The notes: generated by a model not told the origin, from the letters alone. A DNA stretch of 64,000 nucleotides from Plantago ovata (GCA_028274465.1 CM051456.1:45940870-46004869); one strand, 5' to 3'; shown: positions 35,392-46,390, counted from the stretch's first letter. Numbers and translations: made by a program.

Positions 35392-37455
35392 AATTGCTAG
35401 AAGGTTCCGAAGCGCTAGCTTGGTTCCAAAACGTAACGACTGGGTACACCAGTCCCTCGTTGGGGCGCCCCTTGCCTGCCTCTAAAGTGAGCATCATATT
35501 GACATTGGTCGGAGAAACAGTGGATAAAGTGGTCGAAATTGGAAAAAAGGTAGAAGACTTCTGAGTGTCCGAACAGCTACTGTAACCTTCTCGAGGTGTA
35601 AAACGTTGGAGGGGGAGGGCCTGATACCACTGCCCTTTCCCCTCCCCTCAACAGTTCACATCCTATTGAGGGCTACGGATGGAGAATTCCATAACACAGC
35701 GGCGGCTAATCTTGAGAATTCTACCTGCCACTGCAACTCTACTGGCGATGATGATGGTGACAGTAGTGACAATGAACCATACGGGCAATGATGACTCTGA
35801 TGAGAGGAGTTGTTCCCTACCGGCCTAAAAATGGAACTACCCAACCATCAGAAGAACTGATGTCACACTATGAAACTCACAGAGGAGCCCAATAATCACA
35901 AGCAGCATACTCAGCCGACCGAGGCCAAACCATGGGGTAACATCTAGTATCACATCTTATTTCCTCATTTTCTTACTGCTAGGGACTAGCGTTAATTTCA
36001 TGAGGGGGATGGGATTTAAGTATCTGATGTTGTTAGTTTGGAGCTTGGAATTGGTAGGATGAGTATAGTACCTCGCATGCTTTATTTGTCTGCATTTGCA
36101 TTTGCACGTTTACTGCTTTCTTAGGTTTTTAGGTTGCATTTCACTGCATTCATCCTAGGATAGTCTTGCATGTTTTTATATGGAGTTTATTGCCGAATTT
36201 TTTGAAACTTTTTTATTGGGTAGATCAGCTAGCTATGCCATTAATCGTATGCTTCATCTCTATGATTTGTTTGAGGTTTTTCTCGCTTGGCTTGTCACAT
36301 TTATGTATTGCACTTAGTTGAGCTAGGTAGTCTCGACATCACTTAGTGGTGTTTTCTCTACTGCGGTTCACGAAGGCCTTTATAATAGGATGATGCATGT
36401 TAGGGTCTTATGGTTGTTTTCCCGAGTAATTATGTACCTAAGAGGCAACAAGTCTTCACCATGCTTTGAGATTGCTAAATGCCTAGGAAGGAGGTAGTGT
36501 GAGGCTGTGTGATCTTTGTTTATAACCTATTCTCCCGAATAGGTTTGGGGAGGGGGTTACACCATCGTAGACTTGTTTCTGTTTTTCATTTTGCATATCG
36601 TGAGTTTATTTTCCTTTTCCGTGAATTTTGTACTCCAACCTATTCTTCGAATAGGTTTGGGGAAGTCGTGTGAGTCTTTTTGTTTCTCTCTTTGTTATGC
36701 TACTGCTGGCTAGGAAAAAATCGAAAAAAAAGAAAGGAAAAATTCCAGAAAAAAAAAAAAAAGAAAAAGAAAATGAAAAAAGAATCTGGAAAGAAAAAAA
36801 AGAAAAAAAGAAGACCCCAAAAAAGCAAAGAAGGGTCCAAAAAGAAAAGCCAAATAGCAGTTTAGCAAAGTATTGAGTCTTTTCCATTTTTCGTATTGTT
36901 TGTAATTGTGTTTTTTCTATTTTTATCTTTTTTGTCTTAAGTGTCATCTGTTCTAGACCACCCTCGTCCTGCCATTCAGGAATTGGTGAATAGCTTAAGA
37001 CTTACTTGAGAGATGGGTAAAATAGGGGAGGGTTATCTTTTATAGGGAACCCTCCTTCGTTTGATGAGAGCCAGTACTGGTTCGACATCTTTTGAGGAAA
37101 AGTCTTAACATGGTGGAACAGCAGTAAGTCCTCAGTTTCATAGGCACGGGGCAACCACTCGTATCTTAGCATGCATCATTACGTCGTCACTGACTAGGTC
37201 CAGGTAGAGAATGTTACGAGAGACTATCTTGTCTTGACATAAGTGCTTATGTGGATGTGTATAAGTCAATCGAGGTATTCTTCAACCTATATTCATGCTT
37301 TGATTTATATGGTTTTGTTCATATGTTATTTGGTAGATTCAGTAATTTAGTTCATTTTATTTGTCATGGAACTCCGTTTTTGAGTCTTGCATGTTTTTTG
37401 TATTAGAGTCTAGCTTAGTTGCTTGAGGACAAGCAAAGGTTCGGTTTGGGGAGTT
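35392..37455 (+). other. 3' non-coding region of Gypsy B
   Basis: It matches D from about 51785 to its polypurine tract: the conserved block with LLEGSEALAWFQN in one frame (35396-35434), the STGDDDGDSSDNE segment (35735-35775), two CCTATTC..GAATAGG-type hairpins (about 36527-36545 and 36642-36660), the A/G-rich block (36713-36860) and GGTTTGGGGAGTT just before the 3' LTR. Confidence 0.7.
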
Positions 37456-38726
37456 TGATGAATGTGTATTTTACACTTTCATTCGAGTCTTTTTCACCTA
37501 ATTTAGCTATCCTCTATGTTAATTTAGCTATATTTAGTACATTTTATTAGAATAGTGTCACGTTTCCCTTTAGATTTTATTTTACAGGTTTTGGTTGAAA
37601 TTCGGAGATTTACGGGCAATTATATTGAAGTCTACGAAGAATTGGTGTTCCAGAAGCATATTTGGAGTATCTGAATGTTTCCGGATAGGATTTGGAGTCT
37701 AGGGGCCGAATCTGGAGGTTAGAAGGCTACTAGAAGTCATAAACCGAGTCCGAAAAGGTGAAGAAATCCAAAACCGCGTCGAAAACGCAAAAATTCCGCG
37801 TTTACACTGTGGGGCGAACCGCCCCATCACCGGGCGAACCGCCCAGAGGAATTCCGGGCCTATATATAGTTGCGAGTTTTCTCTCCGAAAATCATATCTT
37901 TCCAAGCCTACTTTCTCACCTCTCTCTATAGTTTTAGGTAGGAACTTCCCGGGGCCTGTCCTGGGAGTTCCATAGCTTAGGGGATACTTTTTCATAGAAT
38001 ATTGGAGCGCGTAGGATCGCAATCATCCGGAGATTGACAACCTACGGTAACTTTGTATCTTACAACTTTTATCTACTTATTTTATATTCTTTCAATATGT
38101 TTTCTTCTATGATTGCTATTGATTGCATGCCTATGAGTAGCTAAATTTATCGTTGGTGGTAGTATGTGAATTCTTAGCGAGGGAAGATAATCATGCTAAT
38201 GGCTATATCGCGCATTATACTCCGTGTCATTGCTTTATTTCGTTGATCAGTTGAACACCAAAATTCTTGTATGTTGTATTGATAATTATGCGCACTTGGA
38301 CACTTGTCGACCAATCAGACCAAATTATCTTCGTAGTGTTGAATGATTACGGAACACATTAGGACGTTAGTTGTTGATGAGTCAGACCCTTATTATCTTC
38401 GTAGTGCTTAATACTTGCAACAGGACACAAGATTGATTCAAAGATCTCTATGCAAGACCGAGGAATTTATGCATGATTATCGACCCATTATGTTAATAAG
38501 GACCATACTATCACCAATCTCCATTATCTGCTTGAAAACCCCTATTGCTTTTTATTTGCTGTTTTATATTCTCTTGTTAAATAGATAAAGCTAGTTATAG
38601 TCCTGAGAGAACGACACTCGAGTCATTCTACTACTACACTACGGTTTTCGTTGTAGTTGTGGATTGCCTTTGGCTAAATAACAAATTTATTTGCTGAACC
38701 GAGACTTGACAAACCCGCGTTCATCA
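37456..38726 (+). repeat. 3' LTR of Gypsy B (1271 bp)
   Basis: It begins after the polypurine tract GGTTTGGGGAGTT and ends CGCGTTCATCA, followed by the GTATT duplication and the resumed gag of A. Confidence 0.9.
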
Positions 38727-38805
38727 GTATTTCTCCATGAAAGCTGAAAAAACCTTCTCCCAAGTGTCCAGCGAGCCTGCTGGTAGAGAACTCAGCCATG
38801 ACTTG
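38727..38805 (-). pseudogene. Short gag segment of Gypsy A between two insertions
   Basis: 79 bp of A's gag (minus strand, SWLSSLPAGSLDTWEKVFS-like) are left between the end of element B and the solo LTR. GTATT and ACTTG at its two ends are the target duplications of those insertions. Confidence 0.85.
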
Positions 38806-40064
38806 TGATGAACGTGTCAGATTCAGTCAAATAAATTTGTAATAGCCAAAGGCAATCCACAACTACAACGAAAACCGTAGTGTAGTAGTAGAATGAATCG
38901 AGTGTCGTTCTCTCAGGACTATACTAGCTTTATCAAATCTAATTAAGAATATAAAACAGCAGATAGAAAGCAATAGGGGGTTTTCAAGCAGATAATGGAG
39001 ATTGGTGATAGTATGGTCCTTCTTAACATAATGGGTCGATAATCATGCATAAATTCCTCGGTCTTGCATAGAGATCTTTGAATCAATCTTGTGTCCTTGC
39101 TGCAAGTATTAAGCACTACGAAGATAATATGGGTCTGACTCATCAACAACTAACGTCCTAATGTGTTCCGTAATTATTCAACACTACGAAGATAATTTGG
39201 TCTGATTGGTCGACAAGTGTCCAAGTGTGCATAATTATCAATACAACATACGAGAATTTTTGTGTTCAACTGATCAACGAAATAAAGCAATGACACGGAG
39301 TATAATGCGTGATATAGCCATTAGCATGATTATCTTCCCTCGCTAAGAATTCACATACTACCACCAACGATAAATTTAGCTACTCATAGGCATGCAATCA
39401 ATAGCAATCATAGAAGAAAACATATTGAAAGAATATAAAATAAGTAGATAAAAGTTGTAAGATACAGAGTTACCGAAGGTTGTCAATCTCCGGATGATTG
39501 CGATCCTACGCGCTCCAATCTGCTATGAAAAAGTATCCCCTAAGCTATGGAACTCCCAGGACAGGCCCCGGGAAGTTCCTACCTAAAACTATAGAGAGAG
39601 GTGAGAAAGCAGGCTTGGAAAGATATGATTTTCGGAGAGAAAACTCGCAACTATATAGGCCCGAAATTCTTCTGGGGCGGTTCGCCCGAGGCTGGGGCGG
39701 TTCGCCCCCCAGTTTTTCGCGGAATTTCCGTGTTTTTCGACGCGGATTTGGATTTCTTCACCTTTTCGGACTCGGTTTATGACTTCTAGTAGCCTTCTAA
39801 CCTCCAGATTCGGCCCCTAGACTCCAAATCCTATCCGGAAACCTTCAGATACTCCAAATATGCTTCTGGAACACCAATTCCTTGTAGACTTCAATATAAT
39901 TGCCCTTAAATCTCCGAATTTCAACCAAAACCTGTAAAATAAATTCTAAAGGGAAACGTGACACTATTCTAATAAAATGTACTAAAATATAGCTAAATTA
40001 TCATAGAGGATAGCTAAATTAGGTGAAAAAGACTCGAATGAAAGTGTAAAATACACATTCATCA
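38806..40064 (-). repeat. Solo LTR of the Athila-like family (1259 bp)
   Basis: A full LTR with TGATGAACGTGTC...CATTCATCA ends is flanked directly by ACTTG (38801-38805 and 40065-40069) and on both sides by A's gag. The internal part was removed by LTR-LTR recombination. Its end sequence (GACACGTTCATCA on the minus strand) is closest to D's LTRs. Confidence 0.9.
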
Positions 40065-40509
40065 ACTTGGCTCTGTCGCCAAGTCCCATAGCAAAAACCT
40101 TCATCCTCAACTCGTCCGTTTTTATTTCAGCTCCGGGTCGTGGGAGTTGGTTGACGAAATCATCGATATCGTGCAAGTACCCCATCACATCTTCCCTTGA
40201 TAAGCCATAGAACCTCGGAAGTTGTTGGAATGCGTGGTTCTTGATTTCCAGATCTCGGGTTGCAGACGGAAGAACAATCGCCGGCCCCCTCATACGATCC
40301 TTGGTGGGTTGAACCCATGCCTTCAGTGGTCTAGCTTCTACCATTCCATCGATTTCCTTGAAAAGACTGAGTAGAGATTCAGAGAAATCGGTATCCTCTA
40401 TTTCCTCTAGTCCGCGCCTTTCGAGTAGTCGCTTTCTTTGGTGGTAGACTCTGTCGATCTCAGCAATTGAATCAGCAAGCGGTGTTTCTGCAGAACGTGT
40501 ATGCGGCAT
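40065..40509 (-). pseudogene. Gypsy A gag N-terminal part
   Basis: The minus-strand frame from MPHTRSAETPLADSIAEI (40509) goes through AFQQLPRFYGLSREDVMGYL to MGLGDRAK at 40065, where the solo LTR interrupts it. Upstream (40510-40633) is the leader to the PBS. Confidence 0.85.
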
Positions 40510-40633
40510 ACACTATCTGTAACAGACTAGGAAAGTAGTATCAGAGAGAGATTAAAAAGGAAAACTAAAACTAATAGAATTAGGAATCGAAAGCTGAAAA
40601 TATAAACAAATTAAACAGAAAAAAGGAGTATAG

Positions 40634-40651
40634 TCCCAGACAACGGCGCCA
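40634..40651 (-). other. Primer-binding site of Gypsy A
   Basis: The minus strand reads TGGCGCCGTTGTCTGGGA, a slightly diverged form of the TGGCGCCGTTGCCGGGGA site seen in C and D and typical of Athila-type elements. Confidence 0.85.
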
Positions 40652-40654
40652 ATT

Positions 40655-41906
40655 TGGTGAACGCGGATTTGTCGGTTCCGAATTCAGCAAATAATATTTG
40701 TTATTTAGCCAAAGGCAATCCACAACTACAACGAAAACCGTAGTGTAGCAGTAGAATGACTCGAGTGTCGTTCTTTCAGGACTATAACTAGCTTTATCAA
40801 ATCTAATTTAGAATATAAAAATAGCAAACAGATAGCAAAGGGGTTTCTAGCAGATAATGGAGATTGGTGATAGTATGATCCTTCAAAGCATAACGGGTCG
40901 ATAATCATGCATAAATTCATCGGTCTTGCATGGAGATCTTTGAATCAATCTAGTGTCCGGTTGCAATTATTAAGCACGACGAAGATAATGGGTCTGACAA
41001 GTCAATCACTATTGTCCAGTTGTGTTCCGTAATTATTCAACACTACGAAGATAAACTCGCGAACAGGTCAACGAGGGTCCAATTGTGCATAATAATTAAT
41101 ACAACATACGAGAATTTAGGTTGTGCCTGATCAACGAAATAAAGCAATGACACGGAGTATAATGCGCGATATAGCCATTAGCATGATTATCTTCCCTTCG
41201 CTAAGAATTCACATACTACCACCAACGATAAGTTTAGCTACTCATAATAGGCATGCAATCAACAGAAATCATAGAAGAAAACATATTGAAAGATATAATA
41301 AAATAAGTAGAATAAACTGTAAGATACAAAGTTACCGAAGGTTGTCAATCTCCGGAGAATTGCGATCCTACGAGCTCCAAACTGCTATGAAAAAGAGTCC
41401 CCTAAGCTACGGACCCCCAGAACAGGCTCTGGGAAGTCCCTACCTAAAACTACAGAGAGAGGTGAGAAAGTAGGTCTGGAAAAGTATGATTTTCGGAGAA
41501 AACTGAGCAACTATATATAGGCTTCGAATTACTGTGGGGCGGTTCGCCCCAGAGAATTTCTCGCGGAATTCCGCGTTTTCGACGTGTTTTTGGATTTCTT
41601 TCCCTTTTCGGACTCGGTTTCTGTCTTCTAGTGGCCTTCTAACCTCCAGATTCGACCCCTAGACTCCAAATCCTATCTGGAAACCTTCAGATACTCCAAA
41701 TAGGCTTCTGGAACACCAATTCCTTGTCAACTTCAATATAATTGCCCGGAAATCCTCGAATTTCAACCAAATCCTGTAAAATAAAATCTAAAGGGAAACG
41801 TGACACTATTCTAATAAAATGCACTAAAATATAGCTAAATTAACATAGAGGATAGCTAGAATAGGTGAAATAGACTCGAATGAAAGTGTAAAATACACAT
41901 TCATCA
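40655..41906 (-). repeat. 5' LTR of Gypsy A (1252 bp)
   Basis: Partner of 21986-23249, with one palindrome unit (about 41535-41552) where the other LTR has two. AACAG follows at 41907-41911. Confidence 0.9.
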
Positions 41907-41911
41907 AACAG

Positions 41912-42360
41912 CGTACTTCATTTGTGTTCTTGTCTTCATGTTCTTCGCGTGCCTACTTTGCATTTAATGTTCTTTTGAATCAAATTCAAATATGAATGTT
42001 GGAGCCAAAATGCAAGTACTCTTCAGCAAGGAGGTCCCATATGTTGTCAGCAAGTGGCCAGTCTCAGTTTCAGCAAGCACAACCTACTCTGTCATATAGA
42101 TTTTCACTTATGCAAGCTGTTGCTGAAAATCTCACTTTCTGAAGCAACATGTGCCTTTGTAGATACCTTTCTCAGAATTCTTCTAAGTCTTCAGTCTTCG
42201 AATCTTCAACTTTCTGAGCGGTTCTAGATCTTCAATAGTTCGTTTGTAAAAACAAAGTACATCATCAGCAAACAAAAGAACCTAACTAGTACCTACACTA
42301 AGTCTTTCAGCAAACGTTCCTCTTTTACAATGTCCTTAAAATTCTAAATTCCTATGGACC
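41912..42360 (-). repeat. 5' LTR of Copia 4, second part
   Basis: It continues the LTR after the AACAG duplication (41907-41911). The same TTCAGCAA-rich style as 21000-21240 marks it as the same LTR. The outer end is not sharp; TGAGGTCCATAGG on the minus strand near 42362 is one candidate terminus. Confidence 0.55.
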
Positions 42361-43722
42361 TCAAGAGTACTAGTTACTGGACTTTCCTTAATTTAGCATG
42401 GTTAATTGCTCATCAAAATTACAAGTTTCCTAACAGTTTTAAAAAGCCAAAGAACACACAACACTACACGAATCAGTTTGTAAAAGGGGTTTTGAGAAAA
42501 TGTTTGTAACTTTCGCAAAGAGAGACAAAGGATCGACATAAACAACTTTTTGTAATCAATAGATGAAAAGGTTGGTGGTAACAATGGAGTCAAACATGTA
42601 ATGCAAACACATATGCTTGTAAGTTCAGTGCGTAAAGCCTTCAACAAGTTCTACAATGTAAACCGTCTAAGCAAGTTTAAGACACACATCTTAAAAGGTT
42701 CCTATCGATACTTTAGTAGTGGTGTCACTCCAACTATTTATCTAGCATGCTGCATACTGAAACCACAATCTAAAGCCTTAATTGACCAAGAGTTTGTCAC
42801 ATACTCTTATTCGAAGATAAGTAATTGGCAACTATAGAGAATGTAAGATAATATGCAGCAAGATCGAATCAAAACCTCATACAAGCATAGTGAAATTCAT
42901 ATCATGTTTGCACTCACATTGTACCACCAACACAAGGGAATTAGCTACTCATAATCATGCTCATAATACACATAACATATGAATAATCCATAGGAATCAG
43001 AATAATAATCAAAATACAAAAGGATTTGATACAATGTTACCACAAGCTGTCACTCTTGAGTGGAATCGTAAAAATCCTTTCGTAGATGAATGTAGAATGA
43101 ATCCTAGGTGCCAAATCCACAATCTTTAATGAATTACAATGGATAAATTATTCAAATCTGAGGTTTCTTGATTGAGAAAAGCTTCAAAACCAGATCAACA
43201 ATGTCTGAATATGTGAAAGAATAAAACTATGTAACTGAAAATCTGCATTTAATGAGGAGAATTCGCAGCTTCTACTGCTGCTGGGGGAGTCGCCCCAGCC
43301 AAGCGACTCCCCTGGCTGGAAACAAGTTGCAGTTTTGAAACTGCAACTTGCCTTCAGCGAGGGGAGTCCCCTGGCAGGGCTGGGCGACTCCCCTGAGCTC
43401 CGAAGGCCAAATTCGCCTATTTTCTTCAGCTCCAAGCTTCCGAATAGCCTCCAAGTCCCTCCGGAACAAATCCTCAGTCACTTATTAAGGGCTCGGGTTC
43501 TCACGGGCACGTCCATGGATGTCACGGTGCTCAAACGTGATCCAAATGCATCCAAAATGCTGCATTTGAGCTTGATTTTACCATTTTGTACCTAAACACC
43601 TGAGAAATGCAAAACAAGCAAAACGTCACACTATTCTGCAAAAACTACCAACAAAACTAAGCTTAAAGATAGCAAAAGAAGGTAAAAACGACTGAATGAA
43701 CGTGTCAAAAATACGTTCATCA
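42361..43722 (-). mobile_element. Partial LTR of another Athila-like Gypsy family (F)
   Basis: On the minus strand it starts TGATGAACGTATTTTTGACA at 43722 and runs on with phrases parallel to the A-D LTRs (CACGTTCATTC, ATAGTGTGACG, TGAGTAGCTAA, a GTTGGTGGTA-like phrase), but it is clearly a different family. It contains GGGGAGTCGC / GCGACTCCCC arms (43284-43312) and a 28-nt perfect palindrome (43323-43350). The end near 42361, against Copia 4, is not defined, and no primer site follows, so it is a truncated LTR fossil. Confidence 0.55.
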
Positions 43723-44260
43723 TCAAGCACTAACATAACCTTGTTCGCGACACTCTCTTGGATGTCTGTTTCCGATCTGGCATCTCTGCTGGTAAGGAGG
43801 TGGATATTGGTTTGAGCGATGGGAGTGATATGTCCCTCCGTCCTGCAGACTTGCTCCTTTATGCTTGGGATAGGGGACGAGATGTTTGTGTGGATCTGAC
43901 CGGGTCTTCCCCCTTGACACGGTCTGGGTTGGTGGACTTTGTGCCTGGACATGCGATTGTTGATGCTGCCAAGCGCAAGTGTGTGAAGTATCGGGACTTG
44001 TGTGTGGCTAAGGGATATGGATTCCTTCCTTTTTCTTTCTCGACACTTGGGGAGTTGGATGCTGATGTTGTGGATTTGCTTGTTAGAATTCAGGGTTTCG
44101 CTTTGGCTCAGGATGCTGGGGCGCTCGGGGCTCTTTTTTTTTCTAGAGTGAGTTTTGCTATTGCTAAGGGAGTGGGAGCACAACTTGTTTCTCGGCGCCC
44201 ACTAATTTTGTGTAAAACATTCATTGTTTTGATTTATTGAAAAAAAATAATAATAATAAT
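43723..44260 (+). mobile_element. LINE copy 1 (3' fragment)
   Basis: LINE sequence starts abruptly next to LTR F (ATCAAGCAC..CATAACC, the IKHRHNLVRDTL region in copy J) and ends with an A-rich (AAT)n tail at 44238-44260. It is the same subfamily as copy J at 6416. The exact boundary with F is within a few bases, because ATCATCA is shared. Confidence 0.75.
43758..44240 (+). pseudogene. LINE copy 1 endonuclease-end ORF
   Basis: The frame reads VCFRSGISAGKEVDIGLS, then RPADLLLYAWDRGRDVCVDL, PLTRSGLVDFVPGHA, AAKRKCVKYRDL, FLPFSFSTLGELDADVVDLL and AIAKGVGAQLVSR. RPAD...VDLTG...K..KY is the restriction-like endonuclease signature. The C-terminus departs from the family end (SRLPSNFV), suggesting a late frameshift. 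RT and the zinc motif are missing. Confidence 0.7.
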
Positions 44261-44279
44261 AATTCGTCGATCTAGGCAG
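44261..44279. repeat. 19-bp target-site duplication of LINE copy 2 (left)
   Basis: AATTCGTCGATCTAGGCAG, identical to 45753-45771. The left copy follows the (AAT)n tail of LINE copy 1, so copy 2 inserted right beside that tail. Confidence 0.9.
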
Positions 44280-45752
44280 GCCGGTTGAGGACCCTCGGGG
44301 GAAGGTGGGTGGTCTTTTCCCGGCTTCTATCTCTCGTCCGCTTCGAGGTGTCAAGCTTCTGGGGGGTGCTGTCAGTGGGGATTCTGGGTTCTGCAGTAGT
44401 CTTGTTGCGCGTCGGGTTTCCAAGATCGTCTCTCTCTTGGAGGCAATCCGCAGGCTCGATGATCCCCAGTGTGAGCTTCTCCTCCTTCGGAATTGTGCAG
44501 GGGTTGCGAAGTTGTCTTTTGCTCTGCGGACCTGCCCTCCTGTGTGTCTAGGCGGTGCTCAGGTTCAGTTTGATCAGGCATTGCGTACTTCCTTGGAGTC
44601 GATTGTTACAGGCTCGGGACCCGGCTTTGGAGATTGGCAGTGGCGGCTTGCCACTCTTCCCATCAGACTTGGTGGCCTTGGGGTTTTGAGTGCTGAGGAT
44701 GTCAGTCAGTATGCCTTCCTCGCCTCCCGCTTGCAGTCTCGCTCTTTGAAGGATCGGATTCTGGCGAGATCTGGGATTGACTCGCTTGGCCCTGCCTTTC
44801 AGTCTGCTTTGGATGCTTTCTCGGCCTTTTGTGGTGTTGACCCTCTCTCTGGTACCACTAGCTCTCCTACCCCCCAATTCATGAAATCTTTGGCAAAGAG
44901 TTATTTTGGTGTCATTGATGCTCGTCTGACGTCACGTTATGGTTTGTGTAGTCGACAGGAGGCTCTTCTTAGCTGTTTGCGTGCCCCTCATGCGCAGGAT
45001 TTCCTTTTCACCATTCCCATTGACGGGTTAGGGCAGCATATGAACCCTCGACAGTTTCGGGCTGTGTTATGTTATCGCCTAGCGGTCCCTTTATTCTTGG
45101 AGGGCTCCCTATGCCCGAGTTGTCATGGGCGCCGGATGGACCAGTGGGGTGACCACGCTGTCCACTGTTCTAGCGAGGTGGGAGTGAAGTTCCGGCACAA
45201 TCTTGTGCGCGATACTTTGGTTGATATCTGCTCTAAGGTTGGTGTTGCGGTGCGGAAAGAGGTCCCTTTGGGGTTCCTATCCGATGATGGGCGGGATCTC
45301 CGTCGAGCGGATCTGTTGTTGTACAATTGGTCTCAAGGCAAAGACGCTTGTTTGGATGTCACGGGTGTCTCTCCTTTTGCTGGTGGGGGTTTGGTTCCTT
45401 GGGTCCCTGGCGCTGCTTTGCACACTGCCGTTCAGAAGAAGAAGAGGAAGTATTCTTCGAAGTGTGCTGAGAACGGCTACTCGTTCATCCCTTTTGCCTT
45501 CTCTTCTTTTGGAGAGCTTGACGAGGAGGCCTTGGCTACACTTTCGCGCCTCAAGCGCTTATCTGTTAGTCACTCTAATGATGTTAGGAGTGGTGTTTTT
45601 CTTTTTTCTAGACTTAGCTTTTGTATCCAGAAAGGAGTGGGAGCACAGCTTGTCTCTCGACTTCCTTCCAATTTCGTGTGATTAATAAAAGTCTAGTTTA
45701 TAAAAAAATAAAAAAATAAAAAAAAATAAAATAAAATAATAATAATAATAAT
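44280..45752 (+). mobile_element. LINE copy 2, 5'-truncated with clean duplication
   Basis: Bounded by 19-bp direct repeats, with a 3' tail of A-runs and (AAT)n (45700-45752). It starts in the RT-thumb region (PVEDPRGKV), so 5' truncation happened at insertion. The long open frame and clear duplication make it the youngest-looking LINE copy here. Confidence 0.85.
44281..45681 (+). pseudogene. LINE copy 2 ORF: RT thumb, zinc motif, restriction-like endonuclease
   Basis: Open to the natural stop: about 466 codons from PVEDPRGKVGGLFPASISRP to GVGAQLVSRLPSNFV. Order: LLRNCAGVAKLSFALRTCPP, GPGFGDWQWRLATLPIRLGG, HAQDFLFTIPIDGLGQHMNP, zinc motif CPSCHGRRMDQWGDHAVHC (about 45111-45167), FRHNLVRDTLVDIC, then RRADLLLYNWSQGKDACLDV and KKKRKY. 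The zinc motif followed by (R)xAD...LDVTG...K..KY matches the REL-endonuclease domain of R2-type LINEs, which nicks target DNA. RT catalytic motifs lie upstream and are lost, so this copy cannot move on its own. Family assignment is from motifs only. Confidence 0.75.
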
Positions 45753-45771
45753 AATTCGTCGATCTAGGCAG
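45753..45771. repeat. 19-bp target-site duplication of LINE copy 2 (right)
   Basis: AATTCGTCGATCTAGGCAG directly after the (AAT)n tail; matches 44261-44279. Confidence 0.9.
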
Positions 45772-46390
45772 CCACCTCGTGATCGTTTAGTTGATCGGTA
45801 TCGGCACATCCCAAGTAAGTGAGGTAAGTGGAGTCATTGTTCTTTTTGGGTTATTGTCTTTATTGGTTTCTGCATTGAGAGAGACTGTCTATGCGGCCGA
45901 TTTGTGTTTAATCGGCTTCAGTGTTGTACCTATTCCGTTCGTTTCTTTTCTATTTGTGCGATCGAAAGGCTCTGTTTTCCCCTTCTAGTTTATGTCAGTG
46001 TTGGGTCTGGTTTGTGGCTTGCCGTATTGATAAGTTTGCCGGTTCAATAGTGTTCCGATGGTGTTTTCTGTCGACGAAGTTTGTGGCAGTGTTTTGACTG
46101 AATTTTCAGGCAGCGTTTTGTTGCTACTATCATATCAGCTCAACCAGAGCTTTTGACAGCGTTTTGACAGAATTTTGGCTAGATTGTGCTCTGTGTTTTT
46201 GTTGGTTTCTGGTGCGCTGCTCTCTTGTTAATTGCAGGGTGCTCTATTTTTGTGTGCCTTGCCTTTTGGAGTTTTCCTTCTGCTCTGTTGATGCATTTTG
46301 CTTGCTCCCTGTTTCAGTTTTTGTAGTGGTCCTCTGTGGGTTGTCTTTTGCTGGTTTGGTTTTCTTGTGGCTACGTTCCCGTGGTTGGCA
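45772..46390 (+). other. 5' non-coding region of LINE copy 3
   Basis: About 620 bp of T/G-rich DNA before the first coding signal. The phrase TTTTGACAGAATTTTGGC / TTTTGACTGAATTTTCAGGC (46092-46175) is repeated, as is GGCAGCGTTTTG / TGACAGCGTTTTG. It probably holds the internal promoter of the LINE, if any. Confidence 0.4.

Larger units (their letters stand above)
28253..38726 (+). mobile_element. Athila-like Gypsy element B, inserted in A
   Basis: Plus-strand element with 5' LTR 28253-29525, PBS 29529-29546, gag-protease start from 29689, and 3' LTR 37456-38726. The GTATT duplication lies on both sides. The two LTRs are very alike, including their palindrome region, so it is younger than A. 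Its protease region is interrupted at 31315 by element C. The stretch after the assembly gap (35392-37455) is B's own 3' non-coding region. It is a split fossil; its gag frame (29689-31317) is open up to C. Confidence 0.85.
21986..41906 (-). mobile_element. Athila-like Gypsy element A (gag-protease only), hosting B and a solo LTR
   Basis: Minus-strand element with 3' LTR 21986-23249, polypurine tract GGTTTGGGGAGTT, a 3.5-kb non-coding 3' region, protease and gag, PBS 40634-40651 and 5' LTR 40655-41906. AACAG is duplicated at 21981-21985 and 41907-41911. Gag is split by the insertion of element B and of a solo LTR. No RT or integrase was found between protease and LTR. The two LTRs differ more than those of B or D (several differences in the first 120 bp alone), so A is the older layer, as nesting requires. 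Its coding part is broken in several places. Confidence 0.9.
17898..42360 (-). mobile_element. Copia LTR retrotransposon 4 (SIRE/Maximus-like), 5' half, split by Gypsy A
   Basis: Minus-strand element with a 5' LTR (20943-21985, resuming 41912 to about 42360), PBS (20929-20940), gag and protease up to the gag-pre-integrase motif at 17898. Integrase, RT and the 3' LTR are missing at the join with Copia 3. Gypsy A (21986-41906) inserted into its LTR, duplicating AACAG. Gag with a UBN2-type core, a zinc knuckle and a long coiled-coil region suggests the SIRE/Maximus lineage (inference). The outer LTR end near 42360 is uncertain. It is the oldest layer of this nest, and a broken fossil. Confidence 0.8.

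Noticed and set aside
42361-42365. TCAAG as target duplication of LTR F with 43723
   Set aside because: The bases match, but the sequence after 42365 does not begin with the TG expected of an LTR end, so it may be chance.
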